Shown: positions 12,190-24,238 of the stretch, piece after piece | How the letters are laid out: each line of letters begins with the position of its first letter | Numbering within the stretch: position 1 is the stretch's first letter | Source: Guyanagaster necrorhizus | Lineage: Eukaryota > Basidiomycota > Agaricomycetes > Agaricales > Physalacriaceae | Reading direction: 5' to 3' | Assembly: GCF_019112545.1 (NCBI RefSeq) | Contig: NW_025064898.1 | Location: 398,578-462,577 of the forward strand | Length of the DNA stretch: 64,000 nucleotides | The notes under the pieces: generated by a model | Databases searched by the model: none | Told to the model about the DNA's origin: nothing | Seen by the model: the letters and a program-made list of their open reading frames with translations, nothing else | Made by a program: the position numbers and the translations under genes

Positions 12190-12809
12190 GAGAGTTCTCA
12201 CCGTACTACGGCAGATTCTTCGCCGATAAACTGGTTTTTTAGGTTGGAGTCTAGGTCCAACTGGCCTCTGGCAGTAGCTTACGGGTCTTGAGAATCATGA
12301 CTTGAAAAGGGAAGACCATTTTTTTCGGAGCATGAAGTACACAGACTGATCCCCCCCGCAAAGGACTGTACTGAGACACGCTTGCAGGTACAATATAGGC
12401 TATCACTGGCAGAATCAGTCATAAGACATCCCAAATAAGATTGCGCCAAATCGACTTGACTAAAGTAGGTGCGCTTTTACGACCTCCGAGATACTAAGTA
12501 TATATAACACCCAGATTCATCAAAAATCAATATTAATCGCGTCGCGGCCGGGTGTCGCCTTGTCGGGCCGGACAGTAAAAAAAAAAAATAATAAATACTA
12601 CCAGACAAGATGATGATGAAAGTAAACTTATGAATCTTTTCCTTGTCATTTTTTTTCGCATCCAGGTCAACTTGGTGAACGGCCAGCCGCCAGCAGGACC
12701 GGTTGAAGCGACAGGCAAGTGGTTCGGTCGAGGCTATTAATTACATCAGCATCCGTCGTGGCATCCAGATCGCTCAACTGTCTTTCCTCTTTCCCCAACC
12801 ATCACGGTG

Positions 12810-14677
12810 ATGAGCAGCGTTTTCGTTCCAGTTCGCGTCGTTTCTCTCCTTAAAAGTCTTGTCAACGTTATTTCCACTATATCTATCTCAAATCAGTATT
12901 TGCTGAAACAAAGGGCCACAGCAGAGGACCAGGAGCCGCAAGAACCACCAGCGTCATGGGTGTCGTTGGACTGGGAATGGTGGAAGAGTGGTGACCGGTG
13001 GTACTGGAATTTAGGGAGGCCAGAGACGGGTATTCTTCACTGTGCGTCAAATGCTTAGCTTAAACCATTATGTTTGCTAAGGTTTTCGTGCAGCTAGAGC
13101 CTTTCAGTGGTCATGGAATTCTTTCACTTTGCCTTTGCTGCCGGAACTACGGACCAACCAATCCTATGAACCAGCTCAGATGCCTCCGTCACGAAAATTT
13201 CCTCCGGACCCCCCACCGGAATCGGACGCGCTTTCCCGGGACACCATTCACCAGCTAATACGGAATCCAACGCTGTACAATCCCCTCAGAACTCCCCGAT
13301 ATCCCATTGTTCTGTGCCATGGTTCGTGTCCTTGCAGAATATGTTCCCCGATGAATTTCCATACTTTTACTCAGGTCTCTACGGTTTTGACGAACGTGGT
13401 CTATCCTCCTTTCCCAGTATGCGCATGCAGTATTGGTCAAATGTTCTTCGAATACTTCGGCGAACTGTTGGTGCAGAGGTCATAGTCACTGCTGTGCCAA
13501 GCACCGGGTCAATAGCTTCTCGCGCAGAAAGTCTAGACCGACAGCTATGCGACAAGGTTCTGGGCCGTGGCATCAACTTGCTTGCACACTCAATGGGTGG
13601 TTTAGACTGCAGACATCTTATTACGCACGTCAAGCCGTCTGAATATACGCCTCTATCGTTGACGACAGTGAGCACTCCACATCGTGGTAGTCCATTCATG
13701 GATTGGTGCGCAGAGAATATTGGCATTGGAAGATTGATACAGCGCGAAGGGGAGCGTCTTGCGAAGACCATCGAGCCTGCCGTACTGCCCGCGCCGCCAG
13801 AAGCCAGGGGCGCCAAACCGAACTCCAACCCTTTTTACTCGCTTTCTTTCTCCTCCCTCCCGTCATCCTTCACCACGCTCCTTATATCTATTCTGGATTC
13901 TCCCGCATATTCGAACCTTACTTCAACGTATCTCAATACCGTGTTCAACCCGAGTACACCAAACAGTCCTGCAGTAAAGTACTTTAGTGTCGCTGGGCGG
14001 ATGCCGAACGTGAACCTCTGGCATCCATTCTGGTTACCCAAGATGGTTCTAGATGGCGTAGAAAAGAAGGAGAGAGAACGGCTGCGAGACGTCGGAGAGA
14101 ACATATGCTCTCAGCTCGAAGAATGGGGCCATGATGGCTTGGTTACAGTGCAAAGTGCAAAGTGGGGGGAATTCCTGGGGGTCATGGAGGGCGTAGATCG
14201 TGAATGACTCTTTCATCTTCTCCCTTTTCGTTACTGACGCGACTTTTTTCAGATTGGGAGATCCGAGGGGCTAGAGGATTAGATATCGGCGGCGATTTTT
14301 TCAGTTCCGATGAAGGGGAAGAAGAGGGCCAGAGCAGGGACTGGGCATGGCTAGCGAAGGCATCTAGGAAGGAGAAGGCGGATTTGCGAGTGGAGTCGGA
14401 GAAAACGCTCAAGACTAAGATTACACGACAGCAGGAGAGGGATTTGGAGCGGCAGAGGGATGACGACGTTGTCAAAGCATCCACGGACAAGCTTTCGGCG
14501 GTGTTTGACTGGATTGTAGAGCAGGTACCAACTCCTTCGCCGTTGCTGAAGAAGGATTGTGGCAGCGAGGTTTTGGAGAAGAAGGAGGTAAAGATGCGGA
14601 ATGATTTGGCGACCAAGAAGGATCTGGAGAGGTTTTATGTGGCGTTATCGAGGAAGATGTACGATGAGGGACTGTGA
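12810..14677 (+). CDS. Tgl2-like triacylglycerol lipase (alpha/beta hydrolase)
   Basis: Exons 12810-13041, 13094-13321, 13375-14199 and 14253-14677 join in one frame to give about 569 residues. The core starts at RYPIVLCHGLYGFDERG (oxyanion strand, split by intron 2). AEVIVTAVPSTGSI follows, then the nucleophile elbow LLAHSMGGLDCRHLI, with Ser near 13588. LSLTTVSTPHRGSPFMDW comes next. GHDGLVTVQSAKWGEF may hold the catalytic Asp, and DHWEIRG, formed across intron 3, the catalytic His. These blocks are typical of Tgl2, the mitochondrial lipase of yeast that acts on tri- and diacylglycerols. The N-terminus (SSVFVPVRVVSLLKSLVNVI) is basic and hydrophobic, compatible with mitochondrial import or a membrane anchor. 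The C-terminal third is charged and probably coiled. No lesions were seen. Two upstream triplets could also start; ATG 12810 was chosen. Confidence 0.85.
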
Positions 14678-15172
14678 AGTGAACAAGCTGAGTAGTAATA
14701 CATATCCGGCAAATTAGTGCGTAATATCATTTAATGCGCAGTGATGTATCAAGCATTCCCGAGTTATAAACCAAACTAGAGGAGACAATTATGGTGGCTA
14801 TCAATGCTAGAAAAGAGAGTTGGCGGCATATATCCTAAAGTCAAGCCTATTCCTCAGGTTCAATGGTCGCTGATTGCCGATCAAGATCTTATCAAGTTGT
14901 CTTTGTTGCGCACCGTTTACGGAATCGATCATACTTAACAGTTCATTGTGCTGAGACTTTGTCTCCTCTTCCAATGGCATCCCCATGGTGGTTCCTTAGT
15001 ATCCTCCCTACTTAAGGTTGTGCCACCACTTCCTGGCCTTGGAATTCGCATTGCGCAAGTCTTTCAACAATTGTATACGGCTATTGTCATCAAATATTAA
15101 TGTGAGTATACTTTGTACGAGCAGCAAGACAATGCATTGACGGCACCAAAGACTTGCAAAGCTTCAAAAGAG
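14678..15172. other. Intergenic spacer
   Basis: 495 bp between two genes on the same strand. No feature was recognised. It presumably contains the promoter of the following gene. Confidence 0.4.
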
Positions 15173-16440
15173 ATGCGCCGTGCGTCCAGCTCTTCGTCAT
15201 CCCTCGATTCTCCCATGATGTCTGCGTCTTTCGCATCCTCTGCGACAAGCATTCACACGCCCATCGATGCATATCCGGAAGGCGATTCATCCATGACCAG
15301 CAGCAGCAGCAGCAGCACCTACTTCACAGAAAGACGGCGCTCCATTCATGATTGGCAGAAAAAAGTCAACAATTCTGGTGTAGCTGTTCCGCCTTCGCGC
15401 CCTCCGACCTCGGCTCCCACCGAGAGTGAGGACTCAATAGTGTACGAGACCGCCGTTCGCGCCCGCCGTTCTTCTCTCCTCGACAACGTTATACCTCGTT
15501 CGGTCCTCATCGATGTCAAAGATACCCTGGACGCAGACCATCACCGCCTCCACAGCAACGCACCTGCTTTCCTCTCCCACAAGGAGATCGAGAATATGAT
15601 CCGTAGCGCCAATAGCCCGACGCTCAAGGCTCGATGGGAAGAGCGCTTCTTCGAAGGCGCCACCACCCTCGCATCGTCGCGTAGCCCACGACTCCTGCAC
15701 ACCCACGCCGCGGCGATAGCAGCCTCCCCCGATTTCATGGTCGAACAAGATATCCCCCTCCTAGCGGAGAAGTGCGTCCACCGAGCGGCACTTGGGAAAT
15801 TCGACCATGCGAAAGGGAGGGAGACGCCTCAGTCTGTCGCGCCGTTCACTGTTGAGATACGTCGGAATCTAGGCGCCATGTTTGGCCCTCTGGTTGCAGA
15901 GGCGTTCCGCCTTGAAGTAGTGGAGCAGGCTATGGCCTCATTTGAGAGCTGCTGGTTGAGAGTGCGTTGTGTTCCTCCCCACTGGGAGCCTTACATCCTT
16001 AATTGTTGATCTCCATCACCTTTTAGGAGTTTCCGAGGGCGTTCGCGACGCGCAATCCTGAACCGGTGCTGTTCTCGATCGCTGGGACCTCCCTAGCCGC
16101 GTTCGTCGGTGATCTTTTAGTATTGGGGTTCCTCAGTGGGTCTAACGTCACGAGGTGTCTCGAGATCCTACTAGACTCCATGCAATATATGGAGCATCTG
16201 CAAGCCATTCATAGGATCCTTGATCGTACGGGCGGGGGTTACTGGCGAGACGAGTCAGGGCAGTTGATGCCTCTGCAACGTGTCGAGGAGTTTTTGTTTA
16301 GGTTTTTGAGCCGCGCGCAGGGTATTCCTCTTGAAGTCAGCCCTACAGGGCAGCAGTACCCTGCGTCCGTGGGAAAGAGGTGGATAAACGAGGTCGAGCA
16401 AATGGTGCGGACACGGTACACCAGAGATCTCGGGTTCTAG
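15173..16440 (+). CDS. Conserved fungal hypothetical protein, MIF4G/ARM-like helical domain
   Basis: Two exons (15173-15961, 16027-16440) give 400 residues. The N-terminal 130 residues are Ser-rich, with a run of consecutive Ser codons near 15299-15319. The C-terminal 250 residues are helical. Motifs such as FTVEIRRNLGAMFGPLVAEAF, SIAGTSLAAFVGDLLVLGFL and TRCLEILLDSMQYMEHLQA resemble the helix pairs of the MIF4G-like domain seen in many uncharacterised basidiomycete proteins. That domain is found in translation and mRNA-decay factors and usually mediates protein or RNA binding, but no specific role can be inferred. An upstream in-frame non-ATG extension is open to 15113. ATG 15173 is the first Met. 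Confidence 0.65.
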
Positions 16441-16642
16441 TAAGCCAAGATAGCTCTCGATAGTTTTGCTCAATTATGAATTATGGATTTCGATAGCCGT
16501 AGTGGTCCATATGGTAAACATGTCGAGAGTGTCTCTCTCTCTTTCAAAGCAAGGCATAACTAAATTACAGAGCAACAACACGAACTAGAAGATACCGAGA
16601 GCGGAAGCAAAAAAAAAAAAAGATGACAGCCCTTTCATCCTG

Positions 16643-18148
16643 TTATCGCTCCTGCTTCGGATGCTTATCCATCCATGCCTTTATACATTCGGCCTTGTCC
16701 CAGGACGCGACAGCCATCTCAGCGAACCGCCTTTTCAGCTCTAATCTCGGATTTTGGACGACGCGAAGGACCAAAGATTCCGTGGTGTACCTCTGCAGCT
16801 CGCGGACGTACGTGTCCTTGAACAAGCGTGTTTCCTGTGGGTCTCGCTTTCGCTGGCAGCCCTTGCTCTCGAACCACAAAGGATGGCAGACAAGCGTCCA
16901 GAGCGGCACAGTCATAGCCATCTCCCAATCAATGATAGCGAGGATGCGCCCTGCATTAGGACCGTCGGGCGCTATTATCATGTTCCTATTAAACGCAGGA
17001 GGGGGGGGAGGGGGATGTCAGGCTCAAAATAGCTTGATTGAAAGGCCCCCATACCATGGATTGAAGTCCATGTGGGCCAGAACGAATGGTCCCGCTGCAC
17101 AGCCATCCAGTTCGTCCTCGATCACATCACGTATACGGTCCCGAAATTGGGGGAGCACACTCTGCGCCAACCGCCACTTCATATTGATGTCGTTCCGATA
17201 GCCGTATGACGTTTTGGCGAGCTCTGGCAGGCGCTCCATGAATTCGATCTCCTCCGTGAGGGCTGCCCTGAGCCACGGACCAGATACCTTCCACGGGCCA
17301 CGATCATATGAGCAATTTCGTTTGCGGGCTGCGGACTCGTGTTTGCACCACGCCACGGGTCCGAGCCTGAAACAGTCGGGCGGGGCAGCGTCGTGCTTGA
17401 AGTAGATGGAACCGATGCGGTCGAATTTTAGTTGGGAGAGTTGGAGCACTATGCGAGCGTAGTCACGGATGGCGTTCAGCTTGAGGTCCAGGTGCAAGTC
17501 CTCCCAAGGCGCTCCGTTCATGTCTGATCCTTCGGTCTGATAGATCAAGTTATAAGCGCCCACAACCGGGGGGGGGGGGGGGGGGGGGCGCATGGGCGAA
17601 ATCACGAAACTTACGAAAGAAATGATAGAAAATGCTTGCCCGATGGCGTTATGGCGGGTCGGGCAGTAGCCGTAAACAACTGGAACAGGAATGGTTGTCT
17701 TGAGCCTCACAAAGACCATCGTTGCGATCTAAAAATAAAATTGAAATTGTCTCCAGTATGCATCATGCCAAGGGGGACTGTGAGAAACGGGTAGATACCT
17801 CAGATTCCATGCTGATATCCGACCTCGACTTGACATCACGAGCAACCCGGGCTAGCACTTTCTCTGGCACTTGACCTTGGCGGTGGGGGGGTACGTTGAG
17901 ATCCAAGAGGTAGAGCTAACAGGACAAGGGGGGAGGTGAGCATGTTGATATCAAGAGACTCATGGATAAGTCGAGACCTCGTTGTAGAAACCCCACCGAT
18001 AAGGTTCTTCAGGCGTTGCACAGGTGACTCCGAAAAGACATTCAGTGATTCGAGAAAACTGTGTCGTATCTGGAATAGACGTCGGCTTCCTTCCTTTTGG
18101 AACGGGGCACTCGAGGACGAAGGGAAATTCCCAATCTGTAGCTGCCAT
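16643..18148 (-). CDS. Aminoglycoside-phosphotransferase-fold kinase
   Basis: Five exons on the minus strand (18148-17978, 17915-17799, 17728-17615, 17536-17055, 16985-16643) join in frame to 408 residues. The N lobe contains KVLARVARDV and MESEIATMVFVRLKTTIPVP, the usual lysine strand and the 'ESE.atm.fv...t.ipvP' helix of fungal APH proteins. The catalytic loop reads HMDFNPWN, a perfect H-x-D-x4-N whose Asn is created across the last intron. The metal-binding segment follows as ILAIIDWEMAM. Fungal APH-fold proteins phosphorylate small molecules or are of unknown substrate; nothing here specifies one. Intron 3 carries a 21-base homopolymer. The first exon, with MAATDWEFPFVLECPVPKG, is less conserved and its start is inferred. 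Confidence 0.8.
17568..17588. repeat. Homopolymer run of 21 G (poly-C in the transcript)
   Basis: An uninterrupted run of 21 G on the plus strand inside intron 3 (17537-17614) of the APH-fold kinase gene. In the pre-mRNA it is a C-rich tract just before the 3' splice site. It is likely to vary in length. Confidence 0.9.
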
Positions 18149-18160
18149 TGCGAACCTGGG

Positions 18161-18182
18161 ATAGGTAGGTAGGTAGGTAGGG
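18161..18182. repeat. TAGG tetranucleotide microsatellite
   Basis: Five tandem TAGG units. On the minus strand this is a CCTA repeat 14-35 bp upstream of the kinase ATG, so it lies in the 5' leader or core promoter. Confidence 0.8.
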
Positions 18183-19913
18183 TATTACTTGGAGCCTGAG
18201 GAATCAGAAAGATGAAGAGCAAGCACAAATCCACACCTTTAGATGTGTTCCTAACCACCGCCGCCAATGAGAAAGGCTAACCACAAGGAGATGAACGTTG
18301 AAAAGTGACGATCCGAGAGAGAGTTTTCTGCAGCAATGCTACTGGAACATGGATAGCAAGCAAACGTGGAAACAGGCTCATATTCGGGGACAATATGATA
18401 GTAAAAAAAAAAAAAGGTGGACACAGCCCAAAAAGAAACTATATTCGGGCCGCCTGGGATTCTGACAGATCCCCCAGTGCGCTGTAACCCAGGAGAGATC
18501 CGGACAAGCTAGTTCGTATACTTGTGAGCACAGAAGCAACATACCGATTGCCTAATCCGGCGAGCCGAAATCGAGATAAAAGTGACCATTCCGGCAATCC
18601 CCGTGCTGATCCCAATATGGGCATCAAACCTTCCAACTGATCTTTTCATGCGGACGGTCGAGAATGGTCACGATCTTCGGCCAATCTCTTGAACCCATCT
18701 CGAAGAATCAACGAGCATACAATCATTAGTCAATAAGGGTCATGAGGACCTACCTGTTGGCCTGAATCCCTCGGTGAACGATGCATACATCACTCAAGCC
18801 CCCGAGAGAAATGAATGTCGAGAAACCGCACCATCTGTCACACAAAGGGAATGGATTCAATTTTTTTTTTTTGTTTGCCAACGTCGGAAATTTGGCGGCT
18901 TCATTGTTACAGCGAGGCTGCGCTCGGCATTCTCCTTGTCTCCCGGTTCTGAGCGGGCTGTGAATTAGAATAAGAATACCCAACAACGTTGGAATTCGAT
19001 CGGGTACTGGAAGCATTGAAAGCGTTTTTCTCTCACTCCGGTCCAGAATTCAATGCTGCATTCCCCGGGGTCCTCTTGGCATTTCATTCCCTATATACCC
19101 CCCTCGTCATAGGACAACGTCGGCCCGGCCTGCCTGGCGTGTTCTGGAAAGCGTCAACGATTAGCATTAAAGTATGCAGGTACGCGTGTGTCGTGTGTCT
19201 GTCTGCATGGAAGATGATGGCCGTGGTAAAAGATCTCCTCTCGGAGATTCACGATGGAACCGGTTGTTCCCGGAATTCTGATCCCGTTGGACAGCGAACG
19301 ACGAGGGAGCGTAGTCAATAAGTGGTACGTAAAGAGAGGCGCAGAAAACGCGAAGCCATACGGACCATCGGTTCACAAGCGAGCGCCTGGTATTTCTTTC
19401 TGCATTATCCCGGTGCAGTCTGGGCCATGAATCGGATGGGTCTGGCGGAGCACTACGGAACGCCCGCTCTGCCATTGGCTTCTCACTTTTCCACCGACTC
19501 TTTCCAGAGTCTATATGCACAGAGTGACCAGATGGGCCACCAGATGCGGTGCGATGCCCGTATACTACCATTAAAATACACATCAGAGCGTGTTCGTAAA
19601 GCCAGGGTCGCAAAGACAAGTTCAAAAAGCAGCGTCGACAGTCGTGGCTTTTGAAGGGCATGTATTCTAGGACGATAAAACAGTCTAAGGTAAGAGTGTC
19701 CTTTAGCCTAGGCAACAAACAACCTGGGTCAGTATACAAATCGTAAAGTCAAGACAGAGCCACGCACATTACACGTTCCCGGTGGCATTACTGAGACTGG
19801 GGGGAACGAATCTATAAACAGTTACACGTGATGATACAGCTCCGCGATAAACGTTAGAAATCCATAAATGTACATCCACAAAATTTGAGCATAGATTATT
19901 GAGCAGCGGAGTT
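18183..19913. other. Gene-poor spacer
   Basis: About 1.7 kb with no reliable gene. It contains A-runs at about 18402-18414 and T-runs at about 18860-18872. A fragment around 18730-18790 reads faintly like a kinase catalytic loop on the minus strand but is too weak to call. An open frame of 190 codons on the minus strand (19167-19739) has no recognisable motif. Confidence 0.4.
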
Positions 19914-21750
19914 TCATTCGATAATGTTCAGTTCTCGTTTTCGTGCTTTCGCAAAGTCGTCCTTGTACGTATCCCAGATTCTGAGGTCCATAGGATATAT
20001 TCAGGTAAGCTTCCCATAACGAGTCTACGCAAGTCATACCGTGTCAGCTCATCAATATATAGAGACTGAATGCGCCTAATCTCCTCTATATCAGGTTTAT
20101 CTATCTGCTTGACGTGAATAGGTCGACCGACTAGAGAAGGGAAAGGGCTAAGGCAATGCCCACAATGGAGAAATACCCATAACTCACTGACGACGACGAT
20201 TCGCCGTCTGTAGGGCATCAGACCTAGGTTATCTATAGGGGTGTTAAAAAGTTAGTATAAGCTCGAGGTAATGAACCCCTGACAATTCAACAGTCCACGT
20301 CCATGGAAGAGTGGGAAAGTGAATCCAAAGATCGACTGAAACTTCTTCTGGAGAAGGTATACTGTCGTCCCCTTTTCATTCGGCATCTGTTGGTAGATCT
20401 GATACACAACTGAGATGACTATCATGTTCTGAAAATGTAAATTTGAATGATGCCTACGTCGTTTTCACCGAAGGAGAAGACTGGCACGAGATTCGCCCTG
20501 TTGTCGTTTTACACAGTCTGGCCCCCAGATACACAAGACGCACGCACCCTTGCTGAATAGCAACTTTGATGAAACCAAGTCTAGAGAGAAATCAGATTAC
20601 AGAGTGCATATGCAAAAACATCTCTTTTTAAGAATACCGTTTCCTGAGAGTGAGGTCGACGGTGCCTGGATGTGCACTCAGACTTTCGGCGGCGCCTCCG
20701 ACGACGATGGTTATAGATTGTCCGGGACCGCCTGCAAGAATATTGCTGCATGATCTCTTGCATACGCTAGCTATACCGAGCCACATAATCAGGTCCCGGT
20801 AAAACGGAAGCTTGAAGTTGCTGGTGAGCGTCAGGAGGTGGGGAGTTATTCCTGGAAAAGCCTTCGAAAACCCGGTTGCTGCAGGGAAGCATTAATGGGT
20901 TAACGGTACTTGAGACGGAGCGGATGGGAAAACATGCCTTCCGTTGCAAAGGTAGCCATCGCACCCCTGGATGAAAAATGCGTCATGTTATGTACAGGGG
21001 GGTGAATGAAGACATACATTCCAATGATTCCTATGTGATTTCGGCCGACTGAGATGAAGAACACAGCACACAGCATGACATGCCAGCTTACCATGAGGAT
21101 GGTACCCAAAGATATAGGTTCGGTCCGCAGGAAGATCAGCTTCCTATACAAGTACAAGAGTTGAGCGTATCGCTATTTCACATTGAAACCCAATCACCTT
21201 CATCAGCCTTTCAACACATCGACATCAGTGAATTTGATGCGTTGAGAATGAAACGCCAGCGCGCACGATATAGGGTAATAGTCGGCAAAATATCTCCACC
21301 AGACAAAATGACGAAACCATTTCTTTGGCCTTGCCCCGTAAATGGACGCTTTGTCAATGTGATGAACCCAGATGTGATAGAGGGCGAGGAAAGGCCATAA
21401 TGGGGGAAAAGAGCTTGAAGAGAATCGAAGATGAAGATAAAGTTAGCCTAGCGAACGCTTCTCTCTGTAGACAAGTGGCGCACCAAAGGTAGAGAAACAG
21501 GCAGGTCATCAAGACAAAAAGGACCGACCACGACGCCACCGCCAGCATTTGAAGTCTCCGTTGCAGGGGAACCCGTGATGGTACGAAGCTGTGAATATAA
21601 TAAAAATGCCATTGAATTGCAAGAAAGCTTGTCTAGAAAAAAACAGCGAACTCGACGTGGTCTTGCAGGGACTGTTTGATGGGTTCCAGCGGGGTTGCCG
21701 CGAATTCTGAGAGCCTTCCCTTGAGCGACAATGCCAGCAGAGGATCCATG
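19914..21750 (-). CDS. Diacylglycerol O-acyltransferase, DGAT2 family
   Basis: Minus-strand gene with many short introns. The product order is SRVPLQRRLQMLAVASWS then a membrane segment, SFPPLWPFLALYHIWVHHID (two membrane helices with a loop), and ARPKKWFRHFVWWRYFADYY. It continues with DRTYIFGYHPHG (catalytic HPHG near 21089-21101), AMATFATEATGFSKAFPGI, then PFYRDLIMWLGIASVCKRS. The C-terminal part is GGPGQSITIVVGGAAESLSA, VPVFSFGENDIYQQ, LMPYRRRIVVVIGRPI and a C-terminal helix ending KARKRELNIIE. This is the full set of DGAT2 blocks. The enzyme makes triacylglycerol from diacylglycerol and acyl-CoA on the ER and lipid droplets. Stop at 19914-19916. The first exon and start (somewhere 21600-21910) are unresolved. 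The donor after KFTDVD near 21217 is a weak GTGTTG. No lesion was found in the conserved core. Confidence 0.85.
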
Positions 21751-23003
21751 ACGGGCGGTCGTCCTGAATGTCTGCGGCGACCTTTGGGCCACACGGCGAA
21801 AGCTCTTGTGAAGAATGTCTCGCTGGACGTCGGCAATTGCCGGTAGCCCCTATTTTTCTCTTTTCGTAGCAGAAGCCACGACGGTTCCGGAAAATTTCTG
21901 TCTCATACACAATTGAAAGGCGAGGAAAGGCACCGAGGCGTATATAGTACTATGCCGAACAGATGTTGAGGATTACCCAAGTACATCACCTGGATATCAG
22001 GTAGGAATACGAAAATAGTCATGGTAACACTGTAAATCACTCGGTCCATCACCTCGATATTATATATTTTTCCCAGCGGGGATCTGATACGCTGGACTAA
22101 GATAGCTTGGTGCGTAGCTGCCAGACCCTTTGTAAATATGCCGTTCGGTTAGTATGGTTCATAACAAGCGCTTGTCGATTATCATCATTCGAAGGCGTTC
22201 GAATATATCGGTAAAGTCGTTCCGAGCTCCGTCGTCGTTCCTGAACCCGATATTATTGTGCCCGGCTCCAGGAGAAGAAGAAGGGGGAGAAGAAAGAAAT
22301 CGGTAATGTCCGACTTGAAACCGTACCGTACATCCGTGAATGTATACAATACAATGTTAATCATTACTATCTTTCTGGAAACTTTTTTAAAAGGACTTAA
22401 CATCGCGTGAGCTAGGCTCAGTAAGGCGAAGAAGACGCCTCCTTCACGGGAGAACAACCCCCCCGCCCCCCCCCTTTAAGTTTTCCCTGGGCTGATCACT
22501 ATCGCACGATGGTCTCGGGCCAATTTATTGTCAACAAACAACCAGTCTGTCGTTTGTGCACCTTGTCCGATGAGCGGTATACCAGCCCGATGGAGTATAG
22601 TCGTTCCTAGGTCCGTTATCGCCAGAAGAATCGTACTTCTTTCGAGAAAATGAACGCTCCAGTCGAGCGAAATAGATGCTAGTAACCGCTATAAATCCAG
22701 TTGGTCATGCAATAAAAAACCGCTTCCTCGCAGAAAAATTATAAAAGGGTTCTATTCATACAAGTTTGAATGCTTAGTTGAAGTGATGGTGGACAAACTA
22801 AAACTAACCCATTCGGATGCGGTGGTGGATGACAAGGAACAGCCTGAGAGAAACTGCCGATCATCAGCACAGCCACGCACTTTTTCCACTTTTCATTTGT
22901 CCTCGATCTCAAAATTTCTGGACCCCCCCCCCCCCAATTTAAGTCCTGTTCATACACCCTAGTACCCTAGATTCCCAGCTTTCGAACTCGTACTAAACTC
23001 GAT
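21751..23003. other. Gene-poor spacer
   Basis: About 1.2 kb between the divergent DGAT2 and HIS1 genes. It includes C-runs near 22458-22475 and 22922-22936. No coding exon was recognised apart from the possible first exon of DGAT2. Confidence 0.4.
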
Positions 23004-24214
23004 ATGAGTCTGTCGTCTGTCTTTCTTGGGCGCCGGAAAAGAATGCTTATTCATGACTCACATTGTACAGATGTCGTCGAAACCGTTGATGGGCGCCTGT
23101 TATTCGCCATCCCGAAGAAGGGTCAGTGAGTGTAGGAAATATCAGAAAGAATATATACTTAAAGCGTTTTTATCTATTAGGTAGGCTGTACGAAAAGTGT
23201 CTATCAATATTGGCAGGTGAGTCACATTCTTCCGACGACGAACCAGTTCATCTACGTACGACCCATTTCTCCCCTAGGTGCCGACATACAATTCCGGAGG
23301 CACAATAGACTGGATGTATGCCTCGTGCAGAATCATCCCATTGCCCTGTAAGACAGACCCCTCACGCACCAACCCACCCTAACCGAAAACCAATTAATCA
23401 GTGTGTTCCTCCCCGCATCCGACATACCATCTTTCGTCGGTAAAGGCAACGTCGATCTAGGAATAACAGGCCATGATGTGATCCTCGAATCCCAGATGCA
23501 GCAGCATGTCACCGAGGCCCTACGGCTAGGCTTTGGGAAATGTTCCCTCCAGGTCCAGGTCCCTGAGGCCGGACCAATCAAAACCATAAAGGACCTTGCG
23601 GGCAAACGTGTCGTCACGAGCTTTGAAGTCTTATCTGGGGAGTATTTCTCCAAGGTGGATGAGGAGCTGGGCTTGCATGGCGAGGGAAGGACGAAGATCG
23701 AGTATGTAGGTGGGAGTGTGGAGGCGGCCTGTGCGTTGGGACTGGCAGATGGGATTGGTGCGTAACCTATCACCACCACCCCCATGTATGTTCTGTTCTA
23801 TACTTATATGTTGCCGCAGTCGATCTTGTAGAATCCGGTGATACCATGCGTGCAGCTGGTTTGCACGCGATAGCGACGGTTCTAGAGACAGAAGCCGTTC
23901 TCATCAAGTCCAGCGTTCCCAAACATCCTGGTCTCGAGCCTTTGCTCAAGCAAATTACGAGCCGTATCGCCGGCGTCGTCGCAGCCAGCAGATACGTCGT
24001 CTGTCAATACAACATCTCACGTGATAAGCTCCCTGCAGCGACGATCATCACTCCCGGGCGAAGGGCACCCACTATAAGTCCCCTGGAGGAGGAGAACTGG
24101 GTCGCAGTCAGTAGCATGGTCGAGAAGAGGAAATTTGCAGATATCATGGACGATTTGGTCAAGATTGGTGCACAGGACATCATGATCTTCAATCTAGACA
24201 ACTGTAGAGTTTGA
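23004..24214 (+). CDS. HIS1: ATP phosphoribosyltransferase
   Basis: Exons 23004-23121, 23181-23216, 23278-23347, 23402-23757 and 23820-24214 give 324 residues. The product starts histidine synthesis by joining ATP and PRPP to phosphoribosyl-ATP. Diagnostic blocks are GRLLFAIPKKGRLYEKCLSI, ADIQFRRHNRLDVCLVQN, the region FVGKGNVDLGITGHDVI, and the PRPP-binding stretch ADGIVDLVESGDTMRAAGL, in which the Val codon is split by intron 4. A C-terminal regulatory domain (GVVAASRYVVCQYNISRD to the end) follows, which in the long form of this enzyme binds histidine as feedback inhibitor. The first 30 residues are not conserved, and ATG 23043 is an alternative start. A TGACTCA element lies at 23054-23060. 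The gene ends 24 bp from the converging reductase stop. Confidence 0.95.
23054..23060 (+). promoter_or_regulatory. Gcn4/CPC1-type TGACTCA site at the 5' end of HIS1
   Basis: A perfect TGACTCA heptamer lies inside the weakly conserved first coding part of HIS1. In fungi this motif is bound by the general amino-acid control regulator Gcn4/CPC1, and HIS genes are classical targets. Its position downstream of the chosen ATG weakens the call. Confidence 0.3.
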
Positions 24215-24238
24215 TTCCCATAGAGCGCATTTCCATTC

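Larger units (their letters stand above)
10395..12809. other. Long gene-poor spacer with simple repeats
   Basis: About 2.4 kb without a convincing gene. It contains a near-perfect palindrome at 10950-10984, an ATG trinucleotide run at about 12171-12189 and an A-run at about 12577-12588. Open frames here are short, lack recognised motifs and do not join into a sensible product. Confidence 0.45.

Noticed and set aside
18500..18800. Minus-strand stretch with VCIVHRGIQAN and a possible DFG, faintly like a protein kinase catalytic loop
   Set aside because: Only a handful of residues match, the Asp of the HRD motif is absent, and no other kinase block could be found in frame.
19167..19739. 190-codon minus-strand open frame
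   Set aside because: Odd composition, no motif and no join to neighbouring exons. It lies downstream of the DGAT2 stop and is probably chance.
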